In this document: positions 17,555 through 26,713 of the stretch, in pieces
How positions within the stretch are numbered: position 1 is the first letter of the stretch
How the letters are laid out: each line of letters begins with the position of its first letter
Source of the DNA: Geminicoccaceae bacterium
GTDB lineage: Bacteria > Pseudomonadota > Alphaproteobacteria > Geminicoccales > Geminicoccaceae
NCBI GenBank assembly: GCA_020638465.1
Contig: JACKIM010000001.1
Span: forward strand, 806,001-870,000
Direction of reading: 5' to 3'
Length of the DNA: 64,000 bases
Notes under the pieces: generated by a model
The model's database searches: none
What the model was told of the DNA's origin: nothing
Seen by the model: only the letters and a program-made list of their open reading frames with translations
Program-made: the position numbers and the translations under genes

Positions 17555-19048
17555 ATGCAGAACTTCGCCTCACTTCGCGACTTCATGACATTTCTGGAAG
17601 GTCGCGGCCAGCTGGTCCGGGTACGAAAGCCCGTGTCGCCAGAGCTGGAAATCACCGAGATCCACACCAGGCTTCTGGCCGAACAGGGACCTGCGGTCCT
17701 GTTCGAAAAGGTGGAGGGGTCCGGGCTGCCGGTCCTCACCAACCTCTTCGGTACGGTCGAGCGGGTCGCCTGGGGCATGGGCCGCGAGCCGGGGGAATTG
17801 CGTGCCGTAGGCGAGATGCTGGCCTTCTTTCGCCAGCCGCAACCACCGGAGAGCTTTCGCGAGGCCGTCGAAATGGTGCCGCTGATGAAGGCAGCCCTGT
17901 CGATGAAACCGAAAACGCTCGGCTCGGGCCCCTGCCAGGAAATCGTGCTGCAGGGAGATGACATTGATCTGGGCATCCTTCCGATCCAGTCCTGCTGGCC
18001 CGGCGAGCCGGCGCCGTTGATCACCTGGCCGCTGGTGGTCACCCGCGGCCCGGGCGGAACTCGCGAGGACGGCTTCAATCTCGGCATCTATCGCATGCAG
18101 GTACTGGACAGGAAGCGCACGCTCATGCGCTGGCTCAAGCATCGCGGCGGAGCGCAGCATTACCGTCGCTGGAAAATGGAACGCCCCGACCCGTTGCCGG
18201 CTGCCGTCGTCCTTGGAGCCGATCCGGGGACCACGCTTGCGGCCGTGACCCCCGTGCCCGACACGATGAGCGAGTACCAGTTTGCCGGCCTGTTGCGCGG
18301 GAAACGCGTGGAGCTGGTCGACTGTGTGAGCGTTCCCCTCAAGGTGCCCGCCACCGCCGAGATCGTGCTCGAAGGCCACGTGCTGCTCGACCGGCATGGC
18401 GATGAAGGTCCCTATGGTGATCACACGGGCTACTACAACAGTGTCGAATCCTTTCCCGTTTTCGAGATCAGCGCGATCACCATGCGCCGCGACCCGATCT
18501 ACCTTTCCACCTTCACCGGACGGCCGCCCGACGAACCTTCGGTGCTTGGCGAAGCGCTCAACGACGTGTTCCTGCCACTCATCCAGCAGCAATTTCCGGA
18601 AATTGCCGATTTCTGGCTGCCGCCCGAGGGGTGCTCGTACAGGGTTGCCGTCGTTTCCATCCGCAAGGCCTATCCCGGGCATGCGAAACGGGTCATGATG
18701 GGCGTATGGTCCTACCTACGCCAGTTCATGTACACCAAGATTGTCATCGTGGTGGACGATGATATCGATGCGCGCAGCTGGATCGATGTCATCTGGGCAA
18801 TGTCGACCCGGTTCGATGCCAGCCGGGACCTCGTGACCATCGATTCGACGCCGATCGACTATCTCGACTTTGCGTCACCGGAGTCGGGACTAGGCGGCAA
18901 GCTGGGGATCGACGCGACCAACAAGTGGCCGCCCGAGACGACGCGCGAGTGGGGACAGAAAATCCGCATGGATCAGGAGATCATCGACAAAGTGAGCAGG
19001 AACTGGGCGGACTACGGACTTCCCGGATCCGGAAAGTCCATCTGGTGA
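17555..19048 (+). CDS. ubiD: UbiD family decarboxylase
   Basis: This 497-residue prenyl-FMN-dependent decarboxylase belongs to the family that decarboxylates 4-hydroxy-3-polyprenylbenzoate in ubiquinone synthesis. The conserved segment with EGPYGDHTGYYN near residue 285 holds the catalytic region; the N-terminal FASLRDFMTFLEGRGQLVRV and the CSYRVAVVSIRKAYPGHAKRVMMGVWS region match UbiD. The prenyl-FMN maker UbiX is not in the window. The start at 17555 gives the usual N-terminus; in-frame starts at 17471 and 17507 are possible. The stop overlaps the next gene's ATG by one base (TGATG). Confidence 0.92.
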   Translation: MQNFASLRDFMTFLEGRGQLVRVRKPVSPELEITEIHTRLLAEQGPAVLFEKVEGSGLPVLTNLFGTVERVAWGMGREPGELRAVGEMLAFFRQPQPPESFREAVEMVPLMKAALSMKPKTLGSGPCQEIVLQGDDIDLGILPIQSCWPGEPAPLITWPLVVTRGPGGTREDGFNLGIYRMQVLDRKRTLMRWLKHRGGAQHYRRWKMERPDPLPAAVVLGADPGTTLAAVTPVPDTMSEYQFAGLLRGKRVELVDCVSVPLKVPATAEIVLEGHVLLDRHGDEGPYGDHTGYYNSVESFPVFEISAITMRRDPIYLSTFTGRPPDEPSVLGEALNDVFLPLIQQQFPEIADFWLPPEGCSYRVAVVSIRKAYPGHAKRVMMGVWSYLRQFMYTKIVIVVDDDIDARSWIDVIWAMSTRFDASRDLVTIDSTPIDYLDFASPESGLGGKLGIDATNKWPPETTREWGQKIRMDQEIIDKVSRNWADYGLPGSGKSIW

Positions 19049-19875
19049 TGCAGGTCGACAGCGCCATGGCGCTTGCCCGCATGGCCGCGAGCGAGGCAGG
19101 TCGAATCGCGATGCGTCATTTCCGCAGCGGCCACGCAAGCTGGGAAAAGGGGCCGGGCCAGATCGTCACCGATGCCGATATCGAGATCGATGTCTTTCTG
19201 AAAAAGACCCTGCTTGAAGGAAGTCCTCCGGGTACAGGCTGGCTCAGCGAGGAGACCACCGACGATTCGTCGAGACTGCGGGCTCCCCGGCTCTGGGTTG
19301 TCGACCCCATCGATGGCACCCGCTCCTTTGCCGATGGCAAGCCGGAATTCACCATTTCGATAGCTCTGGTCGAAGGCAGCGAGACCCGTTGCGGGATCGT
19401 CCTCAACCCGGCAACGGGACAGCATTTCGAGGCGGTACGAGGCGTCGGGGCGACGCTCAACGGCAGGGCCATCAAGGTTAAAGCTAGAAACACCATTGAG
19501 GGAGCTTCGATTGTCGTCAGCAAGACAGAGAACGGGAGGCGCGGATTTGACCGGATGTTCTCGATGGCCGACGTCCGCAGCATTGGCTCGCTGGCGCTTA
19601 AGCTCGCCCTGGTCGCTGCCGGCCGCTTCGATGGCTTCTTCTCATGGCGACGTTCCCATGACTGGGATATTGCCGCAGCCGTGTTGCTGATTGAGGAAGC
19701 CGGCGGGCGCATCACCGATTCCTTCGGAGTCCCCATCGCGCTCAATGCTCCCGTCCCGCAGCAACAGGGATTGATCGCAGCCGCTCCGGAATTGCAGTCG
19801 GCACTGGTTCAAAGCTCGGTACGCAAGCGCCAGAGCTCGGGAAACAGCGAAATGTCGAGTGCGCGACGCAGGTAG
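19048..19875 (+). CDS. inositol monophosphatase family protein (3'(2'),5'-bisphosphate nucleotidase or histidinol-phosphatase type)
   Basis: A 275-residue Mg2+/Li+-sensitive phosphatase fold. Metal motif one is DPIDGTRSF at about 86-94 and motif two is WDIAAA at about 206. Substrate cannot be told from motifs; members act on inositol-1-phosphate, histidinol-phosphate or 3'-phosphoadenosine 5'-phosphate. It begins on the last base of the ubiD stop, so the two are coupled. Its last 67 bases overlap the convergent kynA 3' end. A second member of the superfamily lies at 46044-46814. Confidence 0.87.
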   Translation: MQVDSAMALARMAASEAGRIAMRHFRSGHASWEKGPGQIVTDADIEIDVFLKKTLLEGSPPGTGWLSEETTDDSSRLRAPRLWVVDPIDGTRSFADGKPEFTISIALVEGSETRCGIVLNPATGQHFEAVRGVGATLNGRAIKVKARNTIEGASIVVSKTENGRRGFDRMFSMADVRSIGSLALKLALVAAGRFDGFFSWRRSHDWDIAAAVLLIEEAGGRITDSFGVPIALNAPVPQQQGLIAAAPELQSALVQSSVRKRQSSGNSEMSSARRR

Positions 19876-20627
19876 CCCACCCCTTCCGTGCCGCCCGTTC
19901 CCCGCTTCATGCCGATGATGCGCTCGACCGTCGTCAGGTGCCGGAAGCGCCATTGCCGGAACCAGTCCTCGACATCGACGAGCTTTTCCGCGAGTTCGTA
20001 CAGGTCCCAGTACCGTCCGGTATCCGCATAGATGGCCCGCCACACCGCCGCCACCGCATCGTCCGCCCGGTAGGTCGTCGTCAGATCTCGTTCGAGTACG
20101 CGGGCCGGCAGCTCGAAACCGCGGCGATGAAGCAGCGCCAGGGCCTCGTCATGCAGCGTCCTCTTCGACAGTTCCGCCCGGAGAGCGGCGTGGATCTCCG
20201 GGCGGTGCCGGAACACGGCAAGCTTCTTCTCGCTACGGTTGCCCAGCATGAATTCCAGCATGCGGTACTGGTGCGACTGGAAGCCCGATGCCGGACCGAG
20301 CTTGTCCCTGAATGCCAGATATTCACTGGGAGTGAGCGTCGACAATACGTCCCACGACTGGATGAGCTGCGCCTGAATTCGGCTGAACCGGGAGAACATC
20401 TTGAAGCTCGGCCCCAGGTCGTCCCGCGCGATACATTGCCGCGCAGCCCCCAGTTCATGCAGCGCCAGCTTGATCCACAGTTCGCTCGCCTGATGGATGA
20501 TGATGAACAGCATCTCATCGTGGCTGTCGGAGACCGGATGCTGGATATCGAGAAGCCGTTCGATCTCGAGATACCCCGGATAGTCCAGTCTGCCGGCAAG
20601 GTCCGTATCGACACTGTCGCTCGTCAT
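19809..20627 (-). CDS. kynA: tryptophan 2,3-dioxygenase
   Basis: A 272-residue haem enzyme that opens the indole ring of tryptophan to N-formylkynurenine, the first step of the kynurenine pathway. The active-site histidine segment FIIIHQASELW is at about residue 45, and the conserved SHQYRMLEFMLGN and the C-terminal RGTGGTEGVGYL (substrate loop) are present. ATG at 20627 overlaps the kynU stop in an ATGA, so translation is coupled. No kynurenine formamidase (kynB) lies beside it. Confidence 0.96.
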   Translation of the reverse strand: MTSDSVDTDLAGRLDYPGYLEIERLLDIQHPVSDSHDEMLFIIIHQASELWIKLALHELGAARQCIARDDLGPSFKMFSRFSRIQAQLIQSWDVLSTLTPSEYLAFRDKLGPASGFQSHQYRMLEFMLGNRSEKKLAVFRHRPEIHAALRAELSKRTLHDEALALLHRRGFELPARVLERDLTTTYRADDAVAAVWRAIYADTGRYWDLYELAEKLVDVEDWFRQWRFRHLTTVERIIGMKRGTGGTEGVGYLRRALDISLFPELWRLRTEL

Positions 20628-21871
20628 GTGACCCTCGATCGTTGCTGGAACCGCGCCTCGCGCCACCTTCCGTCCGCCATTACCCTTTCGATCCGCTCCA
20701 CCGCATCGAGCATGTCGACATGGCGCAGGTAGAGCGGGGCCATGCCGAAACGGACGATGTCGGGCGCACGGAAGTCACCGATGACACCGGCTTCGATGAT
20801 GGCCTGCATGATGGCATAGCCACTCTCGTGCGCGAATGACACCTGCGATCCCCGGCGCCCAGCCTCCCGCGGCGACGCCAGCGTGAAGCCGAAGCGCCCC
20901 AGCTGTTGCTCGAACAGGTCGAGGAACACCTGAGTCAGCTCCATGCTCTTGCGCCGCACCTGTTCGATCGGGGCCCGCGATGCGACATCAAGACCGGTCC
21001 GCAAGGCGCGCATGCCGAGGACCGGCGGGGTACCGACAAGAAACTTTGAGATACCCGCGGCCGGAATGAAATCCGTACCGAACTCGAACGGCGATGCATG
21101 ACCGAACCAACCCGAGAGCGGCTGGACCGCCTCGGCGAGGTGGTGGCGGGCGAGATAGAGAAAGGCAGGCGCCCCGGGACCGCCATTGAGATATTTATAG
21201 CCGCACCCGACGGCCATGTCGATGTTCATGGCATCGAGCTGAACCGGCAGGGCGCCGGCACTGTGGGCAAGATCGACGAGGATTAATGCACCGGTGGCGT
21301 GGCAGCGCCGGGCCAGTTCTGCGATATCGTGGAGCAACCCGCTCCTGAAATCGACATGGCTGAGCATGACAAGTGCCACATCCTCGTTCAGCGCCGCCTC
21401 GTATTGCCCCGGATGGTCGAGTTGCCGGAATTCCAGGCCGAGGAAGCCGGCGATACCCTGCGCCACGTAGAGATCGGTGGGAAAATTCGTGGCATCCGAC
21501 AGGATGATCCTGCGGTCCGGCCGAAGTCGCGTTGCCGCCGAGATCAGCTTGAACAGGTTGACCGACGTGGAATCGCAGATGGCGACCTCGTCCTCGCTTG
21601 CGCCGATCAGGGGGGCAAGCAACCGGGCATTGTCCTCGCCAAGCGCGATCCACCCATGCCGGTTCCAGCTGGTGATGAGATCTTGGCCCCATTCGCGCTC
21701 GACGGTCTCCCCGACGGCGCGGCCCGCCGCGATGGGAAGGGCTCCAAGAGAATTTCCATCAAGGTAGATGATCTTCTCCGGCAGCACGAAAAGCTCACGC
21801 ATCGACGCCAGTGGATCGACGGCATCGCGCCGCTCCAGTTCTTCGCGGGTGAGGTTGTTTCCCTTGTTCAT
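20624..21871 (-). CDS. kynU: kynureninase
   Basis: A 415-residue PLP enzyme cleaving kynurenine to anthranilate and alanine. The PLP lysine is in GYKYLNGGPG near 225, with LVDLAHSAGALPV before it and the YLDGNSLGALP N-terminal signature. The start at 21871 (MNKGNNLTREEL) has GAGG ten bases upstream; the frame is open farther upstream, but the extra residues do not look like the family. It is the first gene of the kynU-kynA pair, divergent from an Ldh2-type dehydrogenase. Confidence 0.95.
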   Translation of the reverse strand: MNKGNNLTREELERRDAVDPLASMRELFVLPEKIIYLDGNSLGALPIAAGRAVGETVEREWGQDLITSWNRHGWIALGEDNARLLAPLIGASEDEVAICDSTSVNLFKLISAATRLRPDRRIILSDATNFPTDLYVAQGIAGFLGLEFRQLDHPGQYEAALNEDVALVMLSHVDFRSGLLHDIAELARRCHATGALILVDLAHSAGALPVQLDAMNIDMAVGCGYKYLNGGPGAPAFLYLARHHLAEAVQPLSGWFGHASPFEFGTDFIPAAGISKFLVGTPPVLGMRALRTGLDVASRAPIEQVRRKSMELTQVFLDLFEQQLGRFGFTLASPREAGRRGSQVSFAHESGYAIMQAIIEAGVIGDFRAPDIVRFGMAPLYLRHVDMLDAVERIERVMADGRWREARFQQRSRVT

Positions 21872-21976
21872 GACCTGTTCGCCTCGATCTTCATGACGGG
21901 AATGCAGGAACGGAGGATATGGCCTCAAGGCCGTTTGTCGTGCAAAAAAACGACGTTCTTTCACGGGGAGTTAATC
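21872..21976. promoter_or_regulatory. divergent promoter region of kynU and the Ldh2-type gene
   Basis: The space has a GGCCT-CA-AGGCC inverted repeat (21921-21932) and a GTCGT...ACGAC repeat around an A-run (21937-21954). Either could be an operator for a shared regulator; kynurenine-pathway operons are often controlled by Lrp/AsnC-type KynR, but no regulator gene is adjacent. Confidence 0.35.
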
Positions 21977-23062
21977 ATGGACATGCACAATCTTGAACCT
22001 GCACTGCTGGAAAGGCTGGCCTATGCGACCGGACGGGCGATCGGCAGCCCGCATGACGAGGCGAGCGAAATGGCCAGGCACCTGGTTGGCGCGAATCTGG
22101 CCGGCCATGATTCTCACGGCGTCGGAATGCTGCCCGACTATGTCCGCATGGCTGCGGCAGGACTGCTGGTTCCGGGCCGGGAGCTGCGCACGGTTCTCGA
22201 CATGAGTGCGCTTCTGGTGGTCGATGCAGGCCGCGGCGTGGGACAATGGATGGCGACATCGGCAATCGACATGGCCATAGAACGGGCCCGGAAAATGGGG
22301 AGTTGCACCATGGCGTTGCGCAACAGTGCCCATATCGGCCGCATCGGTCACTATGCCGAACAGTGTGCGCAGGCTGGCATGGTGTCGATCCACTTCGTAA
22401 ATGTCGCCGATCACGACCCGCTGCAGGCTCCATGGGGATGCCGCGACGCGCGGCTGGGTACCAACCCGTTCGCCGTGGCCATTCCCGGCAAGGATGGTCC
22501 CGCGCTGGTGCTCGACATGGCAACGAGCGTCATTGCCTTCGGGAAGGCTCGGGTTGCCCGCAACAAGGGCATCGCCGTGCCGGAAGGCGCACTGCTTGAC
22601 GAGAACGGCGAGCCGACGACCGATCCCACGACCTATGTCGATACGCGGCGCGGGGCGCTGAGATCGTTCGGCCAGCACAAAGGATCGGGTCTTGCGATCA
22701 TCTGCGAAATGCTCGGAGGGGCGCTTACCGGCGGGCTCACCATCCAGCCGGACCACCCGCGCCAGGAGGGTACTGTCAACTCCATGTTGACGGTGGTCAT
22801 CGATGCGGGTGCGATGGACGATGGCCAGCAGCGTTTTGTTCCCGAGGTCGAGGCGATCAAGGATTATATCCGCCAGTCACGGGTGGCGCCGGGCTTTGAC
22901 GAGATCCTCATGCCCGGCGAACCCGAGAACCGTTCGCGTACCGGGCGCAGTCGTGACGGCATTCCGATCGACGACAAGAGTTTGAGTGACATTCTCGAAG
23001 CGGCACGCAGTGCCGGTGTGGAACACGGTGTGATTGCCGAGATCGAGGCGGCCAGGAGCTGA
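21977..23062 (+). CDS. Ldh2 family malate/L-lactate dehydrogenase
   Basis: This 361-residue NAD(P)-dependent 2-hydroxyacid dehydrogenase belongs to the Ldh2 / malate / ureidoglycolate family, whose fold is unrelated to classical LDH. The N-terminal ANLAGHDSHGVGMLPDYVRM, the LGTNPFAVAIPG segment and FGQHKGSGLAIICEML are diagnostic. The exact 2-hydroxyacid is not defined by sequence. ATG at 21977 follows GGGGAG by eight bases. It pairs with the flavoprotein four bases downstream, which suggests joint oxidation of 2-hydroxyacids. Confidence 0.9.
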   Translation: MDMHNLEPALLERLAYATGRAIGSPHDEASEMARHLVGANLAGHDSHGVGMLPDYVRMAAAGLLVPGRELRTVLDMSALLVVDAGRGVGQWMATSAIDMAIERARKMGSCTMALRNSAHIGRIGHYAEQCAQAGMVSIHFVNVADHDPLQAPWGCRDARLGTNPFAVAIPGKDGPALVLDMATSVIAFGKARVARNKGIAVPEGALLDENGEPTTDPTTYVDTRRGALRSFGQHKGSGLAIICEMLGGALTGGLTIQPDHPRQEGTVNSMLTVVIDAGAMDDGQQRFVPEVEAIKDYIRQSRVAPGFDEILMPGEPENRSRTGRSRDGIPIDDKSLSDILEAARSAGVEHGVIAEIEAARS

Positions 23063-23066
23063 AGTG

Positions 23067-24170
23067 ATGGATCAGGTCGAATGTGTGGTCATCGGCGCGG
23101 GCGTCGTAGGTCTGGCCGTGGCCAGACGCCTTGCCATGGCAGGCCGCGAGGTCATCGTCATCGACAAGGAACCGCTCATCGGGAGCGAGACGAGTTCGCG
23201 CAACAGCGAGGTCATCCACGCCGGCATCTATTACCCGACGGGCAGTCTTCGCGCCCGTTATTGCGTCGCCGGCAAGCAGTTCCTCTACCGGTATTGTGTG
23301 GAGAAAGGCATTAATCACCGCAATTGCGGCAAGCTGATCGTGGCGACCTCGCCCGACCAGAACGAGCGGCTGCTGGCGATCAGGCAGAAGGCCGCGGAGA
23401 ATGGCGTCGCCGATCTTGAACTCTGGCCGGCCGAACGGGCCATGGAGATGGAGCCGGCCCTGTTCTGCACGGGAGCCCTGTGGTCGCCATCGACCGGCAT
23501 CATCGACAGCCATGGATTGATGCTGGCCTATCAGGGGGATGCCGAGGACCATGGAGCCTTCATAGCACTCAACACCCCCTTCGAACGGGCCAGGGTCACG
23601 GCCGACGGCATCGTCATCCAGGCCGGCGGCGATGCGCCGATGGAGCTGCTGGCGAAGATGGTGATCAATTCCGCCGGCCTTCACGCCCCGAATGTTGCGC
23701 GTCTGATCGAAGGTATCGACGTGAGCAGCCTGCCGAATGCATACTATTGCAAGGGCAACTATTATACCCTGCCGGGAAGGTCGCCTTTCACCCGGCCGAT
23801 CTATCCCATGCCGGGCAAGGACGGCCTCGGCGTGCACGTCACGGTCGATCTCGGCGGCCAGTGCAAGTTCGGGCCCGACACGGAATGGATCGACAGGATC
23901 GACTATGAGGTCGACCCGCGTCGTGCCGACGTGTTCTACGATGCCGTGCGGCGCTACTGGCCTGCCATCGTGGATGGCTCGCTGGAGCGTGGCTATGCCG
24001 GTATCCGCCCGAAAATCGCACCGGAAGGGGCCCCGGCCGAAGATTTCGTCATTCAGGACCCGACATCCCATGGAGTGCCCGGCCTCATCAATCTACTCGG
24101 TATCGAGAGTCCGGGCCTGACCAGCTCTGCAGCCATCGCCGAGGCCATCGCCGCAAAACTCGGGGCATGA
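23067..24170 (+). CDS. FAD-dependent oxidoreductase, L-2-hydroxyglutarate dehydrogenase-like
   Basis: A 367-residue DAO-superfamily flavoprotein. The FAD-binding VVIGAGVVGLAVARRLA is at residues 8-24, followed by SSRNSEVIHAGIYYP, the signature of the L2HGDH/LhgO group. C-terminal GIRPKIAP and LLGIESPGLTSSAAIAE complete the domain. It probably oxidises L-2-hydroxyglutarate or a similar acid and passes electrons to the quinone pool. It starts four bases after the Ldh2-type gene. Confidence 0.9.
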   Translation: MDQVECVVIGAGVVGLAVARRLAMAGREVIVIDKEPLIGSETSSRNSEVIHAGIYYPTGSLRARYCVAGKQFLYRYCVEKGINHRNCGKLIVATSPDQNERLLAIRQKAAENGVADLELWPAERAMEMEPALFCTGALWSPSTGIIDSHGLMLAYQGDAEDHGAFIALNTPFERARVTADGIVIQAGGDAPMELLAKMVINSAGLHAPNVARLIEGIDVSSLPNAYYCKGNYYTLPGRSPFTRPIYPMPGKDGLGVHVTVDLGGQCKFGPDTEWIDRIDYEVDPRRADVFYDAVRRYWPAIVDGSLERGYAGIRPKIAPEGAPAEDFVIQDPTSHGVPGLINLLGIESPGLTSSAAIAEAIAAKLGA

Positions 24171-24708
24171 AATGAAGGATGTCCTGCACAATTATCAATC
24201 AATAGGAGAAAGTCTCATGATCAATTACTAGGCGAACCCTATTGCGCAGGATCACCTTTCGGATGTAAGTATGTCTCCCGATAAAGAAGGTTTGCGCCGC
24301 AAGACGGGTAGTCATGCATCTCGACAGGGTGGCTGAACAGATGAATAAGATAGCGATGTGGCGGCAACAGCCGTTGTTGTGGCGTACGGTACGAGTCGAC
24401 GAGCACCGCATCGACCGTCACTTCTACAAGCACAATACCGAGCTGGGCATCAACGGGCGTCTGGTCATTTGCGCCATGAGTCTCGCACTGTGGACCGGTA
24501 TCGTAATGGTTGCCAGCATCATCGTCGGTTGAACCGGCCATGGGGTTTCTTTGATTGATGGCGAAAGCCGGCGGTGTGCAACGGTAGGTCCGTGATGTTG
24601 CCCGTGGCCTGCAAGGAGAGTTGTGGGCTTCCTGAAACAGGCTACCGTTCCACCGCAAGGCACCCTTAACCTTTCGCAGCTATCATTTCGTCTCCAGTTT
24701 GCACCGGC
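24171..24708. other. intergenic stretch without a secure gene
   Basis: This 538-base space holds no convincing long gene. Near its left end AGGAG (24204-24208) is correctly spaced before an ATG at 24217 that reads only four codons to TAG. A 72-codon frame with a hydrophobic end is listed separately. Antisense frames here look accidental. Confidence 0.5.
24314..24532 (+). CDS. possible small membrane protein
   Basis: This 72-codon frame ends in one hydrophobic segment (LVICAMSLALWTGIVMVASIIVG) after a charged N-terminal half, as in single-span small proteins. The ribosome site is weak. It could be accidental; I list it because the hydrophobic end is placed like a real membrane helix. Confidence 0.3.
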   Translation: MHLDRVAEQMNKIAMWRQQPLLWRTVRVDEHRIDRHFYKHNTELGINGRLVICAMSLALWTGIVMVASIIVG

Positions 24709-26079
24709 ATGTTGTCCGGCCCAACCGAAACGAGACGGATCTTGTTTCAAGAACAACAATCCCTAGTCGCCGACGGACCGGACAACGTGTTTTACTGGCA
24801 GTATCGTCATGATGGCGAACTGATCCAACTGCTGGCCATTCCTGCAGCACTTTCCCCACTGATCGAAAGCAGCCACTTCGGAATTCCTCTTTCCCGGTTC
24901 GTTTCCAGTGTCCATGGACCACCATTGGCCGTGCTGAAGGAGTGGCTGACCGATGGCAGGGAAAGATCTCCACTGCTCCTCACACTCCAACCGCCAGCCG
25001 CTCTTGAGCCTGACGGAGATGCACTGACAATCCGCCTGCAGCATCTGCCGTTCAAGCCCCCGCAGGGCCAGTCTCGCGGTACGGCAGTTCTGCTGCAGCC
25101 GCCCGTTCCGTCCGCGCCGGCCGACGATATCGCAGCACTCGTTCGCCATCTGCGAATCGTGCCCGATGCAGCCTTCCTTTATGTCGTGGACAACGGCTGG
25201 ACATTTGCCAATCCCGCGGCAAACGCCCTTCTCGAACCGGATACCGGCTCTCGTGACCAACGACTCGAGTCGCGCATGCCCACCAGCCTCGCCAGGCTGA
25301 TGGGACACATGGCCGAAGGTGTGATCGGCGGCAGCCGGCATCGCAGGGTCGAGTTCTCCGCCACGCACCAGACCCTTGGCATGCGCTGGTGGTCGGGATT
25401 ATGGCTTCCGATACCAGGAGCCGAAGGCGGGATCCTCGGGGTCTGCGCCATTCATCGCGATGTATCGGAAGAAATACGGTTGCGGGGCGACCTCCTGCGT
25501 GAACGCAAGGCGCTTGTGAGACTGGCCTCGACCGATCCGCTCACCCGCCTCGCCAATCGCCGGAGCTTCCTCGAACGGTTTGCCGAAACAGCCGTCACCC
25601 TTGCCAGCACCCAACGTCAGGTCGGCCTCATCATCTTCGATATCGACCGGTTCAAATCGTTCAATGACAACTACGGCCATGCGGTTGGCGACCGGATCCT
25701 GACCCGGGTCGCCGATGCCGTCAGGCAATGCAGCCGGCCAGGGGACATCCTTGCCCGTTGGGGAGGTGAGGAATTCATCCTCTGCTTGCCCGAAGTCGCT
25801 CTCGAACAGACGATCGCCGTAGCCGAACGGCTTCGGTCGGTCATCGAACAAAACTGCGGCATGGAACATCGCGGAGAATGGCTGAACGTGACAGCGAGTT
25901 TCGGCGTCACGTCCAGTCCCGCCATTCAGCTCACCATCGACAATGCCATCGAGCACATGATCCATCGTGCCGATACCGCGTTGTACGAGGCCAAGAACTC
26001 AGGCCGGAACCGTGTCTGTCAGGCAGCCGTCGAAAGCGACGCTCAGGCCCCGACGGCCGACGATACTTTTCTTTTCTGA
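24709..26079 (+). CDS. diguanylate cyclase with PAS-like sensor region
   Basis: A 456-residue cytosolic GGDEF protein. The first ~270 residues hold PAS-like folds (a PAS/PAC segment at about 145-260 ending in AIHRDVSEEIRLRG), then a short coiled coil, then GGDEF from STDPLTRLANRRSF onward. The active-site motif is GGEEF near 352, with an RxxD inhibitory site (RPGD) five residues before it, so it should make cyclic di-GMP and be product-inhibited. No EAL domain or membrane helix is present. The signal sensed is unknown. The start at 24709 is the longest; its ribosome site is weak. Confidence 0.92.
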   Translation: MLSGPTETRRILFQEQQSLVADGPDNVFYWQYRHDGELIQLLAIPAALSPLIESSHFGIPLSRFVSSVHGPPLAVLKEWLTDGRERSPLLLTLQPPAALEPDGDALTIRLQHLPFKPPQGQSRGTAVLLQPPVPSAPADDIAALVRHLRIVPDAAFLYVVDNGWTFANPAANALLEPDTGSRDQRLESRMPTSLARLMGHMAEGVIGGSRHRRVEFSATHQTLGMRWWSGLWLPIPGAEGGILGVCAIHRDVSEEIRLRGDLLRERKALVRLASTDPLTRLANRRSFLERFAETAVTLASTQRQVGLIIFDIDRFKSFNDNYGHAVGDRILTRVADAVRQCSRPGDILARWGGEEFILCLPEVALEQTIAVAERLRSVIEQNCGMEHRGEWLNVTASFGVTSSPAIQLTIDNAIEHMIHRADTALYEAKNSGRNRVCQAAVESDAQAPTADDTFLF

Positions 26080-26207
26080 CTCTCCTTCTCCGCTGCATCC
26101 TCGCGAACAGGCGTCACCGCCGAACCCGGTCTGACAGGCAATATCTCTGGCATCGTTTGCAAAGTAATATATCATCACATCGAGATATAATGAATGGAGG
26201 AAGATTC

Positions 26208-26639
26208 ATGCGCCTTTTCCGCCTCGCCGCCCTGTTGCCTTTCCTGCTGGTGACAGTGCCCGTTGCCGTGGCCCAACAGCCGGGTCAGCATTTCCTCGAC
26301 AACTGGGATCTCGACGAAAGCGGCGATGTCAGCGTGGACGAACTGAGGGAACGGCGTGGCGATGTCTTTTCATCGTTCGACCATGACGACAACGGGGTGC
26401 TCGACGAAGACGAGTACGACGTTTTCGACGAGGCTCGCCACAGCGACATGCAGAACGAGCCCGGCAGGGGCAAGGGCATGGATCATGTCATGCGCGGGCT
26501 CGAACGGCAGAACAATGATGCCGACGGCGATGGCCTCGTGAGCCGCGAGGAGTTCGTGGGTAACAGCGACGCCTGGTTCCGCTCGCTCGACCGAAATGAG
26601 GATGGCATCGTCAACACCGACGATTTCGGCCGCCACTGA
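26208..26639 (+). CDS. secreted EF-hand calcium-binding protein
   Basis: This 143-residue protein has a Sec signal peptide (MRLFRLAALLPFLLVTVPVAVAQ) and four EF-hand-like loops at about 34-45 (DLDESGDVSVDE), 58-69 (DHDDNGVLDEDE), 104-115 (DADGDGLVSREE) and 128-139 (DRNEDGIVNTDD). It probably binds Ca2+ in the periplasm or outside the cell. ATG at 26208 follows GGAGG by seven bases; the ATG at 26190 is less likely. It is a single gene, convergent with dnaE. Confidence 0.9.
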   Translation: MRLFRLAALLPFLLVTVPVAVAQQPGQHFLDNWDLDESGDVSVDELRERRGDVFSSFDHDDNGVLDEDEYDVFDEARHSDMQNEPGRGKGMDHVMRGLERQNNDADGDGLVSREEFVGNSDAWFRSLDRNEDGIVNTDDFGRH

Positions 26640-26713
26640 CCGGAAGCCGGGGAAGTTCCTCATCCCGGCAGGAACGCGGATTGCCTCTCCCGGCCGTTTC
26701 AACCCGAAGCAAT

